A stretch of 64,000 nt of DNA, taken from positions 3,100,001-3,164,000 of the forward strand of contig NZ_JACHMF010000001.1 in assembly GCF_014204895.1 (NCBI RefSeq), in the 5' to 3' direction. How positions within the stretch are numbered: the first letter of the stretch is position 1; each line of letters starts with the position of its first letter. A program made the position numbers and the translations under genes. The notes under the pieces were generated by a model. It searched no databases. It was not told where the DNA came from and worked only from the letters and a program-made list of their open reading frames with translations. Positions 25,393-34,717 of this stretch are shown here, in pieces. Source of the stretch: Paractinoplanes abujensis (lineage in GTDB: Bacteria; Actinomycetota; Actinomycetes; Mycobacteriales; Micromonosporaceae).

Positions 25393-25787
25393 GGGCGGAC
25401 CAGCTCCGCGTGGTGGTGCACGATCCGCCAGTCGCCGTCCAGGCAGCGCAGCACGTCGGTGACCCGGGTGTGCTGCTCCTGCCCGCTCGCCGCGTCGCGG
25501 GTCACCAGCACGTACCGGGCCACGCCGGTGTCGCCCCACACGTCGATCCGCTTCTCGGTCGCGGCCATCACCGCCAGCACCGGCCGCTCCCCCGCCGCGT
25601 CCCGGCTGTCCCGGTACGCGTCGAGCTCGCGCCGGGTGCGCAGCGGCCCCGGCAGGTGGGTCTCCCACGTCGTGACGTCGTCGTGCAGGTGCGCGTCGAA
25701 GCCCTGGCGGTCGCCCTTGAGGAACGACGCGTACATGTCGTCGATGCCGGCCGCGATGGCCGCGGCCCCGATCTCGGCGAAGCTCAT
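25389..25787 (-). CDS. SnoaL-like/NTF2-fold protein
   Basis: A 132-residue protein with the cone-shaped NTF2/SnoaL fold pattern: MYASFLKGDRQGFDAHLHDDVTTWETHLPG near the N-terminus, and GDTGVARYVLVTRDAASGQEQHTRVTDVLRCLDGDWRIVHHHAELV at the C-terminus. Such proteins act as isomerases, dehydratases or cyclases, or only bind ligands. The ATG overlaps the upstream amidohydrolase stop, and its stop overlaps the dehydrogenase start, so it is a fixed member of the operon. Confidence 0.85.
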   Translation of the reverse strand: MSFAEIGAAAIAAGIDDMYASFLKGDRQGFDAHLHDDVTTWETHLPGPLRTRRELDAYRDSRDAAGERPVLAVMAATEKRIDVWGDTGVARYVLVTRDAASGQEQHTRVTDVLRCLDGDWRIVHHHAELVRP

Positions 25788-26995
25788 CGCTGGTCCTCCC
25801 GGCTGACGACGCCGCCCTTCATCACGAACCGCACACCCCGGAAGGCTGACGTGTCGTCGAGAGGGTCGGCGTCCATGGCGATCACATCTGCGTACTTGCC
25901 CTGCTCGACCGTGCCGAGGTCGTCGGAGAGCCCGAGCCAGCGGATCGGCCCGAGGGTGCCCGCGTGCAGGGCCCGCTGCGGGCCCAGGTGCTCGGCCAGG
26001 TTCTCCAGCTCCCGTACGGTGGCGTTGGTGCCCTCGAACGACCAGAACGGGGGCATGTCGCTGCCGAGCAGGATCTCCACCCCGGCCTCCAGGGCCATCC
26101 GGAAACTTTCGATGTGCCGGGGGCCGGCGCCGAGCGAGCGGCACTGCATCCATTCCGGCACGCCGAGCTCGTCGAAGAACTCCTTGCACCGGGTGACCAG
26201 CAGCGTCGGCACCAGCGCGGTGCCCTTGGCCGCCATGAGCGCGGCCACCTCGGGGGTCAGCTGGTAGCCGTGCTCGACGCAGTCCAGGCCCAGCTCGACC
26301 GCGGCCGCGATCACCTCGGCCGGGCCCGCGTGCGCGGTGACCTTGCGGCCCCAGGCGTGCGCGGTCTCGATCACCGCGGCCATCTCGTCGGCGAACAGCT
26401 GCGGGGTCGAGATGGCCTCGTGCTCGCCGGCCAGCCCGCCCGAGATCATCACTTTGATCAGGTCGGCCCCGGCCTTGATCTGGCTGCGCACGCCGTGCCG
26501 GAAGCCGACCGGCCCGTCGCACTCCATCGTGTCGCCGCTCTCGTGGCCGTGCCCGCCGGTGCAGACCAGTGCGCGGCCCGCCGTGTACATGCGCGGGCCC
26601 ACCGCCCGGCCGGCGTTGATGGCCCGGCGCAGCGCGAAGTCGGCGTGGTCCTTCTCGGCCACGTTGCGCACGGTGGTCACACCGCAGTCCAGCGTGCGGC
26701 GGGCGCCGTCGGCCATGTAGAGGGCCAGGTCGTGCGGGCCCATGTCCTTGACGCTGTTGCCGCCGCGGCCGGGCAACGAGAGCGAGAAGTGGGTGTGCAT
26801 GTTGGTCAGTCCGGGCGTCAGAAACGCGCCGTCCAGGTCCCGCTCGACGACCGGTCCCGCCTGCCGGGCCTGCGAGGCGATTTCCCCGTACGGGCCCACG
26901 GCCGTGATCCGGTCGCCGGTGATCCAGACGCCGGCGTCCTTGACGGGAAGCGCCCGCGCGTCCACCACGGTGCAGTTGCCGAGAAGCTGATTCAC
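25784..26995 (-). CDS. Metal-dependent amidohydrolase (imidazolonepropionase/prolidase-like)
   Basis: A 403-residue amidohydrolase-superfamily enzyme. The start is the GTG at 26995, overlapping the hyuB stop (GTGA). Metal-binding HxH is in GLTNMHTHFSLS. The carboxylated-Lys region is around AGADLIKVMISGGLAG, followed by His residues in KVTAHAGPAEVI and CVEHGYQL. The catalytic Asp is in EILLGSDMPPFW. The subgroup includes prolidase-like and imidazolonepropionase-like enzymes that open cyclic or blocked amides. Beside HyuA and two HyuB it points to stepwise hydrolysis of a cyclic amide or dipeptide. Confidence 0.9.
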   Translation of the reverse strand: MNQLLGNCTVVDARALPVKDAGVWITGDRITAVGPYGEIASQARQAGPVVERDLDGAFLTPGLTNMHTHFSLSLPGRGGNSVKDMGPHDLALYMADGARRTLDCGVTTVRNVAEKDHADFALRRAINAGRAVGPRMYTAGRALVCTGGHGHESGDTMECDGPVGFRHGVRSQIKAGADLIKVMISGGLAGEHEAISTPQLFADEMAAVIETAHAWGRKVTAHAGPAEVIAAAVELGLDCVEHGYQLTPEVAALMAAKGTALVPTLLVTRCKEFFDELGVPEWMQCRSLGAGPRHIESFRMALEAGVEILLGSDMPPFWSFEGTNATVRELENLAEHLGPQRALHAGTLGPIRWLGLSDDLGTVEQGKYADVIAMDADPLDDTSAFRGVRFVMKGGVVSREDQR

Positions 26996-28638
26996 GCGTT
27001 CACCCCGTACACCTTCCGGGCCGCCTCGTCCGAGACGTACCCCTCCTGAACGTCCTGCCGCACCGCTTCCGGGTCGCGCAAGCCCGGATCGCCGTGCCCG
27101 CCGCCACCGGCAGTGAGCAGGGTGATCCGGTCGCCGGCCCGGACGGGGGTGCGTTTGGTGCTGACCCGCTTCTCGCGGTCGGTGCCGGGGAAGACGACGA
27201 CCTGGTTGGGCTCGGGTTGCCGGCCGCCGTCGAGCGCCCACGGCGCGCTCTTGGTCTTCTTGATGACCGACAGGAACTCGCCGTCGGTGACGAACCTGAT
27301 GTCGCGGCGCAGCCCGCAGCCGCCCCGGAACCGGCCGGCCCCGCCCGAGTCCGTACGGATCTCCACCCGCTCGAAGAACATGCCGGTCCTGGCCTCGAGC
27401 ACCTCGACGGGCGTGTTGCGGGCCTGGGTCTGGCACAGGTGGTTGGCCGGGCCGATGCCGTCGTGATCGGGCGAGCCGCCCCAGCCGACCGGGTCGTTGT
27501 TGCTGACCGCGAACATCGAGCCGGTGTCGGGGTGGACGCCGACCATCATGAAGCCGGGCACGTCGCCACCGCTGCTGGCGGGCAGCCGGTCCGGCATGCC
27601 CTGGGCCAGGGCCTTGTAGATGAGTTCGAGCGCGACCGTGCCGGTCCACTGGGTGAACGTGGCGGCCGGGTAGACCGCGTGGAACAGCGTGCCCGGCTCC
27701 GCCGACACCCGCAGCGGGGCGAAGTGGCCGGCGTTGGTCTGCTCGCCGGGCGTGGTGACGGCCTTGAACGCGACCCGGCAGGTGGCGATGGTGGAGCCGA
27801 TGGGCAGGTTGACCGGGCCCGGCACGGCCGGCGAGGAGCCCGCGAAGTCGACGGTGAACGTGCCGTCCCGGATGGTGACGGTGCAGCGCATGAGGATCGG
27901 GTCCTCGGTCACGCCGTCGTCGTCGAGCCAGTCCTCGGCCGTCCAGCTGCCCTGCGGCAGCCTCGCCACGGCCTCCCGCGTGCTTTCCTCGGCCGCTGCC
28001 ACGAAACGGTCGATGACCGCCGCTACCGTTGCCGGGCCGTAGCGATCAAAGAGCTCAGCCACTCGCCGCTCCCCGGTACGCAGCGCGGCGATCTGGGCGT
28101 TGAAGTCGCCCAGGACGAGCTCCGGCATCCGGGAGTTGAAGCGGATCAACTCGAGGATGTCGCGGACGGGTTCACCACGCGAACAGACCTTCGTGCCCGG
28201 AAATATCAGGCCTTCCTGGTGCATGTCGGTGGAGTCGAGCACGTACCCCGGATCCTTGGCCCCCAGGTCCATCCAGTGCGCCCGGATGCAGAGGTACGCC
28301 ACGAGCTCGCCGTCCGAGAACACCGGCGCGAACATCGTCGCGTCGTACGAGTGCGCCGCGTTCCAGTACGGGTAGTTGAGCAGGAAGACGTCGCCCTCCG
28401 CCAAGGACCGCACGTACTCGACGCCCTTGCGGATCGAATAGTCGTTGGCCCCGAGGAACCGCGACAACCCCGTCGACTCGGCCACCAGCCGCAGCGACCG
28501 GTCGTAGATCGAGATGCCGAAGTCGTGCACCTCGTAGATGACCGGGTTGAACGCCGTCCGCACGAGCGCCGCCCGCATCTCCTCGGCCGCCGACACGAGG
28601 TGGTTGCGGATGACCTCGACGGTGGCCCCGTCAGTCAT
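26992..28638 (-). CDS. hyuB: Hydantoinase B-type subunit, second tandem paralogue
   Basis: A 548-residue HyuB-type subunit, clearly a sister of the gene just upstream. The N-terminal segments (SAAEEMRAALVRTAFNPVIY versus SAAEEMRATLIRTSFNPVIY) are nearly identical, and similarity runs to the C-terminus (LLTAGGGGHGDPGLRDPEAV). Active-site-region residues such as NYPYWNAAHSYDATMFAP and the PASSGGDVPGFMM segment are conserved in both. It overlaps its twin by 8 bp and the amidohydrolase by 4 bp. Confidence 0.94.
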   Translation of the reverse strand: MTDGATVEVIRNHLVSAAEEMRAALVRTAFNPVIYEVHDFGISIYDRSLRLVAESTGLSRFLGANDYSIRKGVEYVRSLAEGDVFLLNYPYWNAAHSYDATMFAPVFSDGELVAYLCIRAHWMDLGAKDPGYVLDSTDMHQEGLIFPGTKVCSRGEPVRDILELIRFNSRMPELVLGDFNAQIAALRTGERRVAELFDRYGPATVAAVIDRFVAAAEESTREAVARLPQGSWTAEDWLDDDGVTEDPILMRCTVTIRDGTFTVDFAGSSPAVPGPVNLPIGSTIATCRVAFKAVTTPGEQTNAGHFAPLRVSAEPGTLFHAVYPAATFTQWTGTVALELIYKALAQGMPDRLPASSGGDVPGFMMVGVHPDTGSMFAVSNNDPVGWGGSPDHDGIGPANHLCQTQARNTPVEVLEARTGMFFERVEIRTDSGGAGRFRGGCGLRRDIRFVTDGEFLSVIKKTKSAPWALDGGRQPEPNQVVVFPGTDREKRVSTKRTPVRAGDRITLLTAGGGGHGDPGLRDPEAVRQDVQEGYVSDEAARKVYGVNA

Positions 28639-30295
28639 CGAGCCCCACCCCGTAGATCTCCCGGGCGGCGGCCGCCGAGACGTATCCCTCGGCGACGTCC
28701 CGGCGTACGGCAGCGGGGTCCCGGTCGGCCGGCCGGCCGTGACCGCCGCCGCCCGCGGTCAGCAGCGTGACCCGGTCGCCCGGAGCCACGGTCAGGCGCT
28801 TGGTGCTGATGCGTTCCTCACGGTCGGTGCCGGGGAAGGCGACGATCTGGTTGGGGTCGGGCCGGTGCCCGCCGGCGAGCGCCCACGGCTGGGTCTTCGT
28901 CTTCTTGATGACCATGAGGAACTCGCCCGGCGCGACGAACCGGATGTCGCGCCGCAGGCCGCTGCCCCCGCGGAACTTGCCGGCGCCGCCCGAGTCCGTA
29001 CGGATCTCCACCCGCTCCATGAACATGCCGGTGCGGGCCTCCAGCACCTCGATCGGGGTGCCGCGGCCGGTGCTGCCCGAGACGTGCGTGGCCGCGTCGG
29101 TGCCGTCGTGGTCGGCGGTGCCGCCCCAGCCGACCAGGTCGTTGTTGCTGACCGCGAACATGGCCCCGGTGTCGGGGTGCACGCCGACCATCATGAAGCC
29201 GGGCACGTCGCCGCCGCTGCTGGCCGGCAACAGCTCGGGCATGCCCTGCGCGAGGGCCTTGAGGATCAGCTCGAACGCCACGATGCCGGTCCACAGCGTG
29301 AACGTGGGCTGCGGGTAGACGGCGTGGAACAGCGTGCCCGGCTCGGCCCGCACCTCCAGCGGCGCCACCGTGCCCGCGTTGGAGGGCTCGTGGGGCGAGG
29401 TCAGCGACTTGAGGATCACCTTGCAGATGGCCTCGGTGGCGCCGAACGGCATGTTGATCGGACCCCGTACGGCAGGCGAGGAACCCGCGAAGTCGACCAG
29501 GAACGTGCCGTCGGCGATCGTGACGGTGACCCGCATCTTGACCAGCTCGTCGCTGATGCCGTCGTCGTCCAGGTAGTCCTCGGCGCTCCACGTGCCCTGG
29601 GGCAGGGCGGCCAGGGCGGCCCGCGTACGGGCCTCGCCGTCGGCGATGATCTGGTCGATCGCGGCCCGGACGGTCTCGTGCCCGAACTTGGCGTAGATCT
29701 CCAGCAGCCGGCGCTCACCCGTACGGATGGCCGAGATCTGCGCGTGCAGGTCACCCAGGATGGCGTCGGGCATGCGCGAGTTGAACCGCAGCAGCTCGTG
29801 GACGTCGTGCACCGGCTCGCCACGGGAGACGACCTTCGTACCGGGGAAGATCAGGCCCTCCTGATGCATGTCGGTGGAGTCGAGCACGTAGCCCGGATCC
29901 TTGGCGCCCAGGTCCATCCAGTGCGCGCGGATGCACAGGAACCCGATCAGCGTCCCGCCGTCGAACACCGGCGCGAACAGCGTGGCGTCCGAGGCGTGCG
30001 CGGCGTTCCAGTACGGGTAGTTGAGCAGCACCACGTCGCCCGGGTGCAGGTTTTCGACGCCGACGTACTCGACGCCCTTGCGCAGCGAGTAGTCGTTGGC
30101 CCCGAGGAACGCGGTGAGCCCGGTGGCCTCGGCGACCGGCCGCATCTGCGCGTCGTACAGGGACAGGCCGAAGTCGTGCACCTCGTAGATGACCGGGTTG
30201 AACGACGTACGGATGAGGGTGGCCCGCATCTCCTCGGCCGCGGACAGCAGATAGCTGCGCACGACCTCGACCCGGGCACCGTCCAGTGTGGTCAC
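28631..30295 (-). CDS. hyuB: Hydantoinase B-type subunit, first tandem paralogue
   Basis: A 554-residue HyuB-type subunit starting with GTG in overlap with the hyuA stop. It carries the same landmarks as the next gene: GANDYSLRKGVEYV, NYPYWNAAHASDATLFAP, FAGSSPAVRGPINMPFG and TAGGGGHGRPADRDP. Neither copy shows a frameshift, in-frame stop or missing block, so both should be functional. Two B subunits for one A subunit may form alternative HyuAB complexes with different substrates or stereochemistry. Confidence 0.94.
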   Translation of the reverse strand: MTTLDGARVEVVRSYLLSAAEEMRATLIRTSFNPVIYEVHDFGLSLYDAQMRPVAEATGLTAFLGANDYSLRKGVEYVGVENLHPGDVVLLNYPYWNAAHASDATLFAPVFDGGTLIGFLCIRAHWMDLGAKDPGYVLDSTDMHQEGLIFPGTKVVSRGEPVHDVHELLRFNSRMPDAILGDLHAQISAIRTGERRLLEIYAKFGHETVRAAIDQIIADGEARTRAALAALPQGTWSAEDYLDDDGISDELVKMRVTVTIADGTFLVDFAGSSPAVRGPINMPFGATEAICKVILKSLTSPHEPSNAGTVAPLEVRAEPGTLFHAVYPQPTFTLWTGIVAFELILKALAQGMPELLPASSGGDVPGFMMVGVHPDTGAMFAVSNNDLVGWGGTADHDGTDAATHVSGSTGRGTPIEVLEARTGMFMERVEIRTDSGGAGKFRGGSGLRRDIRFVAPGEFLMVIKKTKTQPWALAGGHRPDPNQIVAFPGTDREERISTKRLTVAPGDRVTLLTAGGGGHGRPADRDPAAVRRDVAEGYVSAAAAREIYGVGLDD

Positions 30296-32328
30296 TTCGC
30301 AACTCCCGCCAGGGTGACGTGCAGGTAGCCGTGCTCGTCCACGGTCACGTCCTGACCGCTCGGCACGACCGTGGTGGACGTGCCCTCGTCGACCAGCGCC
30401 GGGCCGGCGAACGTGTTGCCCGCCTTGAGTTCGGCCCGGTCGTAGACGGCGAACGGCACGATCTTGCGGGTGCCGAAGTCGAAGGCCTCCCGATGCGTAC
30501 GGGGTGTGGCCGCACCGCCGGCTTCGATCGACGGCAGCTCCGGGCGCGCGGTGCGGCCGATCCCGCGCACGCGCAGATTGAGGATCTGCAGCGGGTTGGT
30601 CATGGTGTGGCCGTAGCGCGCGTGGTGCACCTCGTCGAACGCCGTGCGCACCGCCTCCGCGTCCGACGTGGAGCCCACGGTGACCATCAGGCTGTGCTCC
30701 TGACCCAGGTAGCGCAGCTCGAACTGCCTTTCCAGCACACCCTCACCGGACGGCACGCCCTGCGCGGAAAGCGAAGCGAGCGCCTCGGCCTCGGTCTCTT
30801 TGAACAGCGGCTCCAGCTGGGCCAGGTCGGCGCCGTCGAGCGTGGTCATGACCGTACGGGAGAAGTCGTTGACGATGTCGGCGCTGAGCATGCCCCAGGC
30901 CGAGAAACCGGACGGCGCGAACGGCACCAGCACCTCGCCGATGCCCATCTCGCGAGCCAGCAGCGGGGCCAGCAGCGGACCGGCGCCGCCGAAGGCCAGC
31001 AGCGAGAACACCCGCGGGTCGTGACCGCGCTCGACGGTGATCTGCCGGACCGCGCCGACCGTCTTGGCCAGCAGGACGTCGAAGACGCCGGCCGCGGCCT
31101 CGGGCACGGACAGCCCCAGCGGCTCGGCCAGCTGGTCGCGGACGGCGTCGCGAGCGGCCTCGTCGGCCAGACCCATCGTGCCGGCCAGGAACCGCTCGGG
31201 GTCCATGAAGCCGAGCACCACGGCGGCGTCGGTCACGGTGGGCTGGGTGCCGCCGCGGCCGTAACAGACCGGGCCGGGGGCGGCGCCGGCGCTCTGCGGG
31301 CCCACCTTGAGCAGGCCACGGTCGAGCCACGCGATCGAGCCGCCACCGGCGCCGATCGTGCGGATGTCGTACGTGGGGATCAGAAGCGGGAAGTGCTCGA
31401 GCTGCGCCTCGTAGGCGGCGACCGCGCTGCCCTTCTCGATCACGCAGGCGTCGAGCGAGGTGCCGCCGATGTCGAAGGTCAGCAGGTTGTCCCGGCCCAG
31501 CTCGTCGGCCAGGTAGGCCGCGCCCACGATGCCGCCGGCCGGGCCGGACAGCACGGTGTGGGTGGGCGACGCCTTGGCCACCGCACCCGTCATCGAACCG
31601 CCACCCGACCGCATGATCAGGAACCGGCCCGCGAAGCCCTGATCGGCCAGTCCCTTCTCCAGCTCGTCCACGTACCGCTCGAAGATCGGCCGGATGTACG
31701 CCTCGAGCACGGTGGTGCTGGTCCGCTCGTACTCGCGGTACTCCCGCACGATGTCGGTCGACAGCGACAGGCTCACATCCGGGTAGGCCGCGCGGATGAT
31801 CCGGGCCGCCTCCCGCTCGTGCGTGGGATCGAGGAACGAGTGCAGGAACGTGATCGCGATCGACGTGACGCCCTGGTTCTCGACCAGCTCGCGCGCGGCC
31901 GCCCGGACGGACTCGGGGTCGAGCTCGTCGACCACGTTGCCCTTGTAGTCCAGCCGGCCCTTGACGCCCGCGGTGAACCGGCGCTGCACCAGGCTTTCCG
32001 GGCGCTGGTAGCGGAAGTCGTACATGTGGTCGGCCGGCACGTTGCCCCGGCCGATCAGGAAGATGTCGCGGAAACCCTCGTTGGTGATGATGCCGGTGTT
32101 GCCGCCACGCCGCTCCAGCACGGCGTTGAGGCCGAGCGTGGTGCCGTGGATGAACAACTCCACCCGGCTCAGGTCGGTGCCGAGCGCGGCGATCGCGTTG
32201 AGCACCCCCTGCGCCGGGTGGGCCGGGGTGGTCGAGGCCTTGCGGAAGCGGACCTTGCCCGTACGGGTGTCGAGCTCCATCGCGTCGACGAAGGTGCCGC
32301 CGATGTCGACGGCCAGCCGGATGCTCAT
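30292..32328 (-). CDS. hyuA: Hydantoinase A-type subunit
   Basis: A 678-residue HyuA-type ATP-binding subunit. The ATG at 32328 is 2 bp after the ABC ATPase stop and gives the expected phosphate-loop start IRLAVDIGGTFVDAMELD. Other landmarks are FIHGTTLGLNAVLERRGG, LLTFDIGGTSLDACVIEKG, TIGAGGGSIAWLDRG and LAFGGAGPLLAPLLAREMG. It is similar in plan to the HyuA at 4.3-6.4 kb, but the two are well diverged. Co-transcription with an importer and two HyuB genes suggests it works on the imported compound. Confidence 0.94.
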   Translation of the reverse strand: MSIRLAVDIGGTFVDAMELDTRTGKVRFRKASTTPAHPAQGVLNAIAALGTDLSRVELFIHGTTLGLNAVLERRGGNTGIITNEGFRDIFLIGRGNVPADHMYDFRYQRPESLVQRRFTAGVKGRLDYKGNVVDELDPESVRAAARELVENQGVTSIAITFLHSFLDPTHEREAARIIRAAYPDVSLSLSTDIVREYREYERTSTTVLEAYIRPIFERYVDELEKGLADQGFAGRFLIMRSGGGSMTGAVAKASPTHTVLSGPAGGIVGAAYLADELGRDNLLTFDIGGTSLDACVIEKGSAVAAYEAQLEHFPLLIPTYDIRTIGAGGGSIAWLDRGLLKVGPQSAGAAPGPVCYGRGGTQPTVTDAAVVLGFMDPERFLAGTMGLADEAARDAVRDQLAEPLGLSVPEAAAGVFDVLLAKTVGAVRQITVERGHDPRVFSLLAFGGAGPLLAPLLAREMGIGEVLVPFAPSGFSAWGMLSADIVNDFSRTVMTTLDGADLAQLEPLFKETEAEALASLSAQGVPSGEGVLERQFELRYLGQEHSLMVTVGSTSDAEAVRTAFDEVHHARYGHTMTNPLQILNLRVRGIGRTARPELPSIEAGGAATPRTHREAFDFGTRKIVPFAVYDRAELKAGNTFAGPALVDEGTSTTVVPSGQDVTVDEHGYLHVTLAGVAK

Positions 32329-32330
32329 GC

Positions 32331-34715
32331 TCAGCTCTTTTCGATCAGGGCGGGCAGCTCGGGCACACGCCAGCAGGCGGCCCGGCTTTCGCCGTACGAC
32401 TGGAGGGTCTGCTCCTGCGACCGGCAGGTGTCGGTGACGAACGGGCAGCGGGCGGCGAGGGCGCACCCGGTGGCGGCGCCGGCCTCGTCCAGGTCCTTGA
32501 CGAGCTGGACGGCCGGGGTGCGGGTCTCGCCGAGGCGGGGCGCACTGCCCAGCAATGCCCGGGTGTAGGGATGTCTGGGCCGGTCGAACACCTCGTCCAC
32601 GGGCCCCTCCTCGACCACCCGGCCCAGATAGAGCACGACGACCCGGTCGGCGAAGCCGCGCACGGTGGCGAGGTCGTGCGAGATGAACACCGAGCCGTGC
32701 CCCGCGTCGGCGGCCACATCGGCGATGACGTCCAGAATCTGCGCCTGCACGGTCACATCGAGCGCACTGGTCGGCTCGTCGAACACGATGAGATCGGGCT
32801 GACCGACGAGGGCCCGCGCGATCCCGATCCGCTGCGCCTGCCCACCGGAGAGCTCGTGCGGCAACCGGGAGAGGATCGAGCTGTCGAGTTCCATCCTCGT
32901 GAGTGCGGCTTCGGTCTTCTGGGCACGCTCGGCCGTGGACACCTTGGCCGCGCGCAACGGCTCCGCGATCGAGTCCCCCACGGTCCGCCGCGGACTCAAA
33001 CTCCCGATCGGATCCTGGAACACCATCTGAGCCCTCGTGCGCTCCACGCGGCTCCGCTTCTTGACGCTCTTGCCGGCGACCTCGACGCTGCCTGCCGACG
33101 GCTCGACAAGCCCCATGATGAGCTTCGCGAGGGTGCTCTTCCCGCAGCCGCTCTCCCCGACCACGCCGAGCGTCTCCCCGGCCTTGAGCTCGAGGCTGAC
33201 CCCCCGCAACGCGTGATGCCCGCCCGACCCGAACCGGCTGCGATACACGACGTGCGCGTCCTCCACCCGAAGCACAACCCGCCCTGTGTCAGCCGGTACG
33301 CGATCAGCCGCTCCTGTCTCACTCCGCGCCGCACCAGCTTCCGGCGCCGCGCCTGACTCCCGCGCCGCACCTGACTCGAGCGCAGCACTCGACTCCCGCG
33401 CCGCACCCACTTCCCGCGCCGCACCTGACTCCCGCGCGGCATTTGACTCACGCGCCGCACCCCCGTCCCTCGCCGCACTTGGCTCACGCGCCGCACTTGG
33501 CTCACGCGCAGCGCCCTCTTCCCTCGCCGCACTTGGCTCACGCGCAGCGCTTGGCTCACGGGCAGCGCTTGCCTTCGACGCCGCACCCCTCTCCCGCGCC
33601 GCGCGACCCTCCTCCGCAACCTCGATGCCCGATTTTTCGGCATAAAGGTGGTCGCCTGAAGGCGAGATGGCGGCAGGAGCCGCATCGGATGAGGAGGCGG
33701 TGGGAGCCGCGAAGAGCGGCGCCTGCTGCGGGTGGAAGCACGCCAGCGACCAGCCGTCCGCGAGTGGGGTCGTTTCCGGGCGGGAAGTGCGGCAGTCGCC
33801 GGTCGCGTGGGTGCAGCGCGGGGCGAACGGGCAGTCGTGCGGCGCCGACGTCATCAGCGGCATGCCGCCGGCCGTGGCCACCACGCGGCCGCCCCGCACG
33901 TCGGGGACCGAGCGCAGCAGGGCCCGCGTGTAGGGGTGAGCCGGCTCGTGCAGCACCTTCGCGGCCGGGCCGGTCTCGACGACAGTGCCGGCGTACAGGA
34001 CGACGACCCGGTCGCAGACCTCGGCGATCGAGGCCAGGTCGTGGCTGATCAGCAGAACGCCGCGGCCGTCGGTGTCGGCGGCGTGGCGGAACTGGCGGAG
34101 GATCTCGCGGGTCAGGGTGACGTCGAGGCCGGTGGTGGGCTCGTCGGCGATCAGCAGGCCGGGCGCGCAGCCGGTGGCCAGGCTGATCATCACGCGTTGG
34201 GCCATGCCGCCCGACAGTTCGTGCGGGTAGGCCTCCAGCCGCCGGGCGGGGTTGCGGATGCCGACCGACTCGAACAGTTCCTTCGCCGACTCGCGAGCGC
34301 GGTCGCCGGTCATGTCCTGGTGCGTGACGAGCCGGTCGATCAACTGCCTTCCCACCGTACGGGTGGGGCTGAGCGCACCTCGGGGGTTCTGGAAGCAGAT
34401 CGCGGCTCCGCGTCCCCGGTGGGCGGCCAGGTCCGCGGCGTCCATGCGGAGCACGTCGGCGCCGTCGAAGCCGACGCGGCCGGTGGCGCGTGAGCCCGGG
34501 GGCAGCATGCCGACGATCGCGCGGGCGACCATGCTCTTGCCGCCGCCGCTCTCCCCGACCAGGCCGACGACCTCGCCGGGGGCGACCGTGAAGCTGACGT
34601 TGCTGAGCGCCGCCACCTGGCGGCCGGGCCGGTGGATGACCACCGAGAGGTCCTGGATGTCGAGCATGGTCACCGCCTGTTCGCGAGTGAAGCGAGTGCT
34701 CGTTCCGGAGGGCAT
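32331..34715 (-). CDS. Fused DppD-DppF peptide-transport ATPase with repetitive linker
   Basis: A 794-residue protein joining two oligopeptide-type ABC ATPases that are usually separate. The first domain (about residues 17-330) has Walker A GESGGGKS at 54-61, signature LSGGMAQR and DEPTTGLD. The second (about 475-790) has Walker A GESGCGKS at 520-527, LSGGQAQR and DEPTSALD. Each ends in the oligopeptide-type Cys-containing tail (CPFAPRCTHATGDC; CALAARCPFVTDTC). Residues 371-472 are a hexapeptide repeat linker. The ATG at 34715 follows the permease stop by 2 bp; a second ATG at 34667 has the same upstream context. Confidence 0.93.
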   Translation of the reverse strand: MPSGTSTRFTREQAVTMLDIQDLSVVIHRPGRQVAALSNVSFTVAPGEVVGLVGESGGGKSMVARAIVGMLPPGSRATGRVGFDGADVLRMDAADLAAHRGRGAAICFQNPRGALSPTRTVGRQLIDRLVTHQDMTGDRARESAKELFESVGIRNPARRLEAYPHELSGGMAQRVMISLATGCAPGLLIADEPTTGLDVTLTREILRQFRHAADTDGRGVLLISHDLASIAEVCDRVVVLYAGTVVETGPAAKVLHEPAHPYTRALLRSVPDVRGGRVVATAGGMPLMTSAPHDCPFAPRCTHATGDCRTSRPETTPLADGWSLACFHPQQAPLFAAPTASSSDAAPAAISPSGDHLYAEKSGIEVAEEGRAARERGAASKASAAREPSAAREPSAAREEGAAREPSAAREPSAARDGGAARESNAARESGAAREVGAARESSAALESGAARESGAAPEAGAARSETGAADRVPADTGRVVLRVEDAHVVYRSRFGSGGHHALRGVSLELKAGETLGVVGESGCGKSTLAKLIMGLVEPSAGSVEVAGKSVKKRSRVERTRAQMVFQDPIGSLSPRRTVGDSIAEPLRAAKVSTAERAQKTEAALTRMELDSSILSRLPHELSGGQAQRIGIARALVGQPDLIVFDEPTSALDVTVQAQILDVIADVAADAGHGSVFISHDLATVRGFADRVVVLYLGRVVEEGPVDEVFDRPRHPYTRALLGSAPRLGETRTPAVQLVKDLDEAGAATGCALAARCPFVTDTCRSQEQTLQSYGESRAACWRVPELPALIEKS
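33300..33605 (-). repeat. 18-bp in-frame repeat array encoding the ATPase linker
   Basis: About 14 degenerate copies of an 18-bp unit encode AAREPS/AARESG-type hexapeptides. Copies vary mostly at one or two codons, which indicates repeated slippage or unequal exchange while keeping the frame. There are no spacers, so this is not a CRISPR array. Confidence 0.9.
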
Positions 34716-34717
34716 GG

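Noticed and set aside
33300..33605. Short regularly repeated units, considered as a CRISPR array
   Set aside because: The 18-bp units are contiguous, have no spacers, and lie in frame inside the fused ATPase gene. No cas genes are present.
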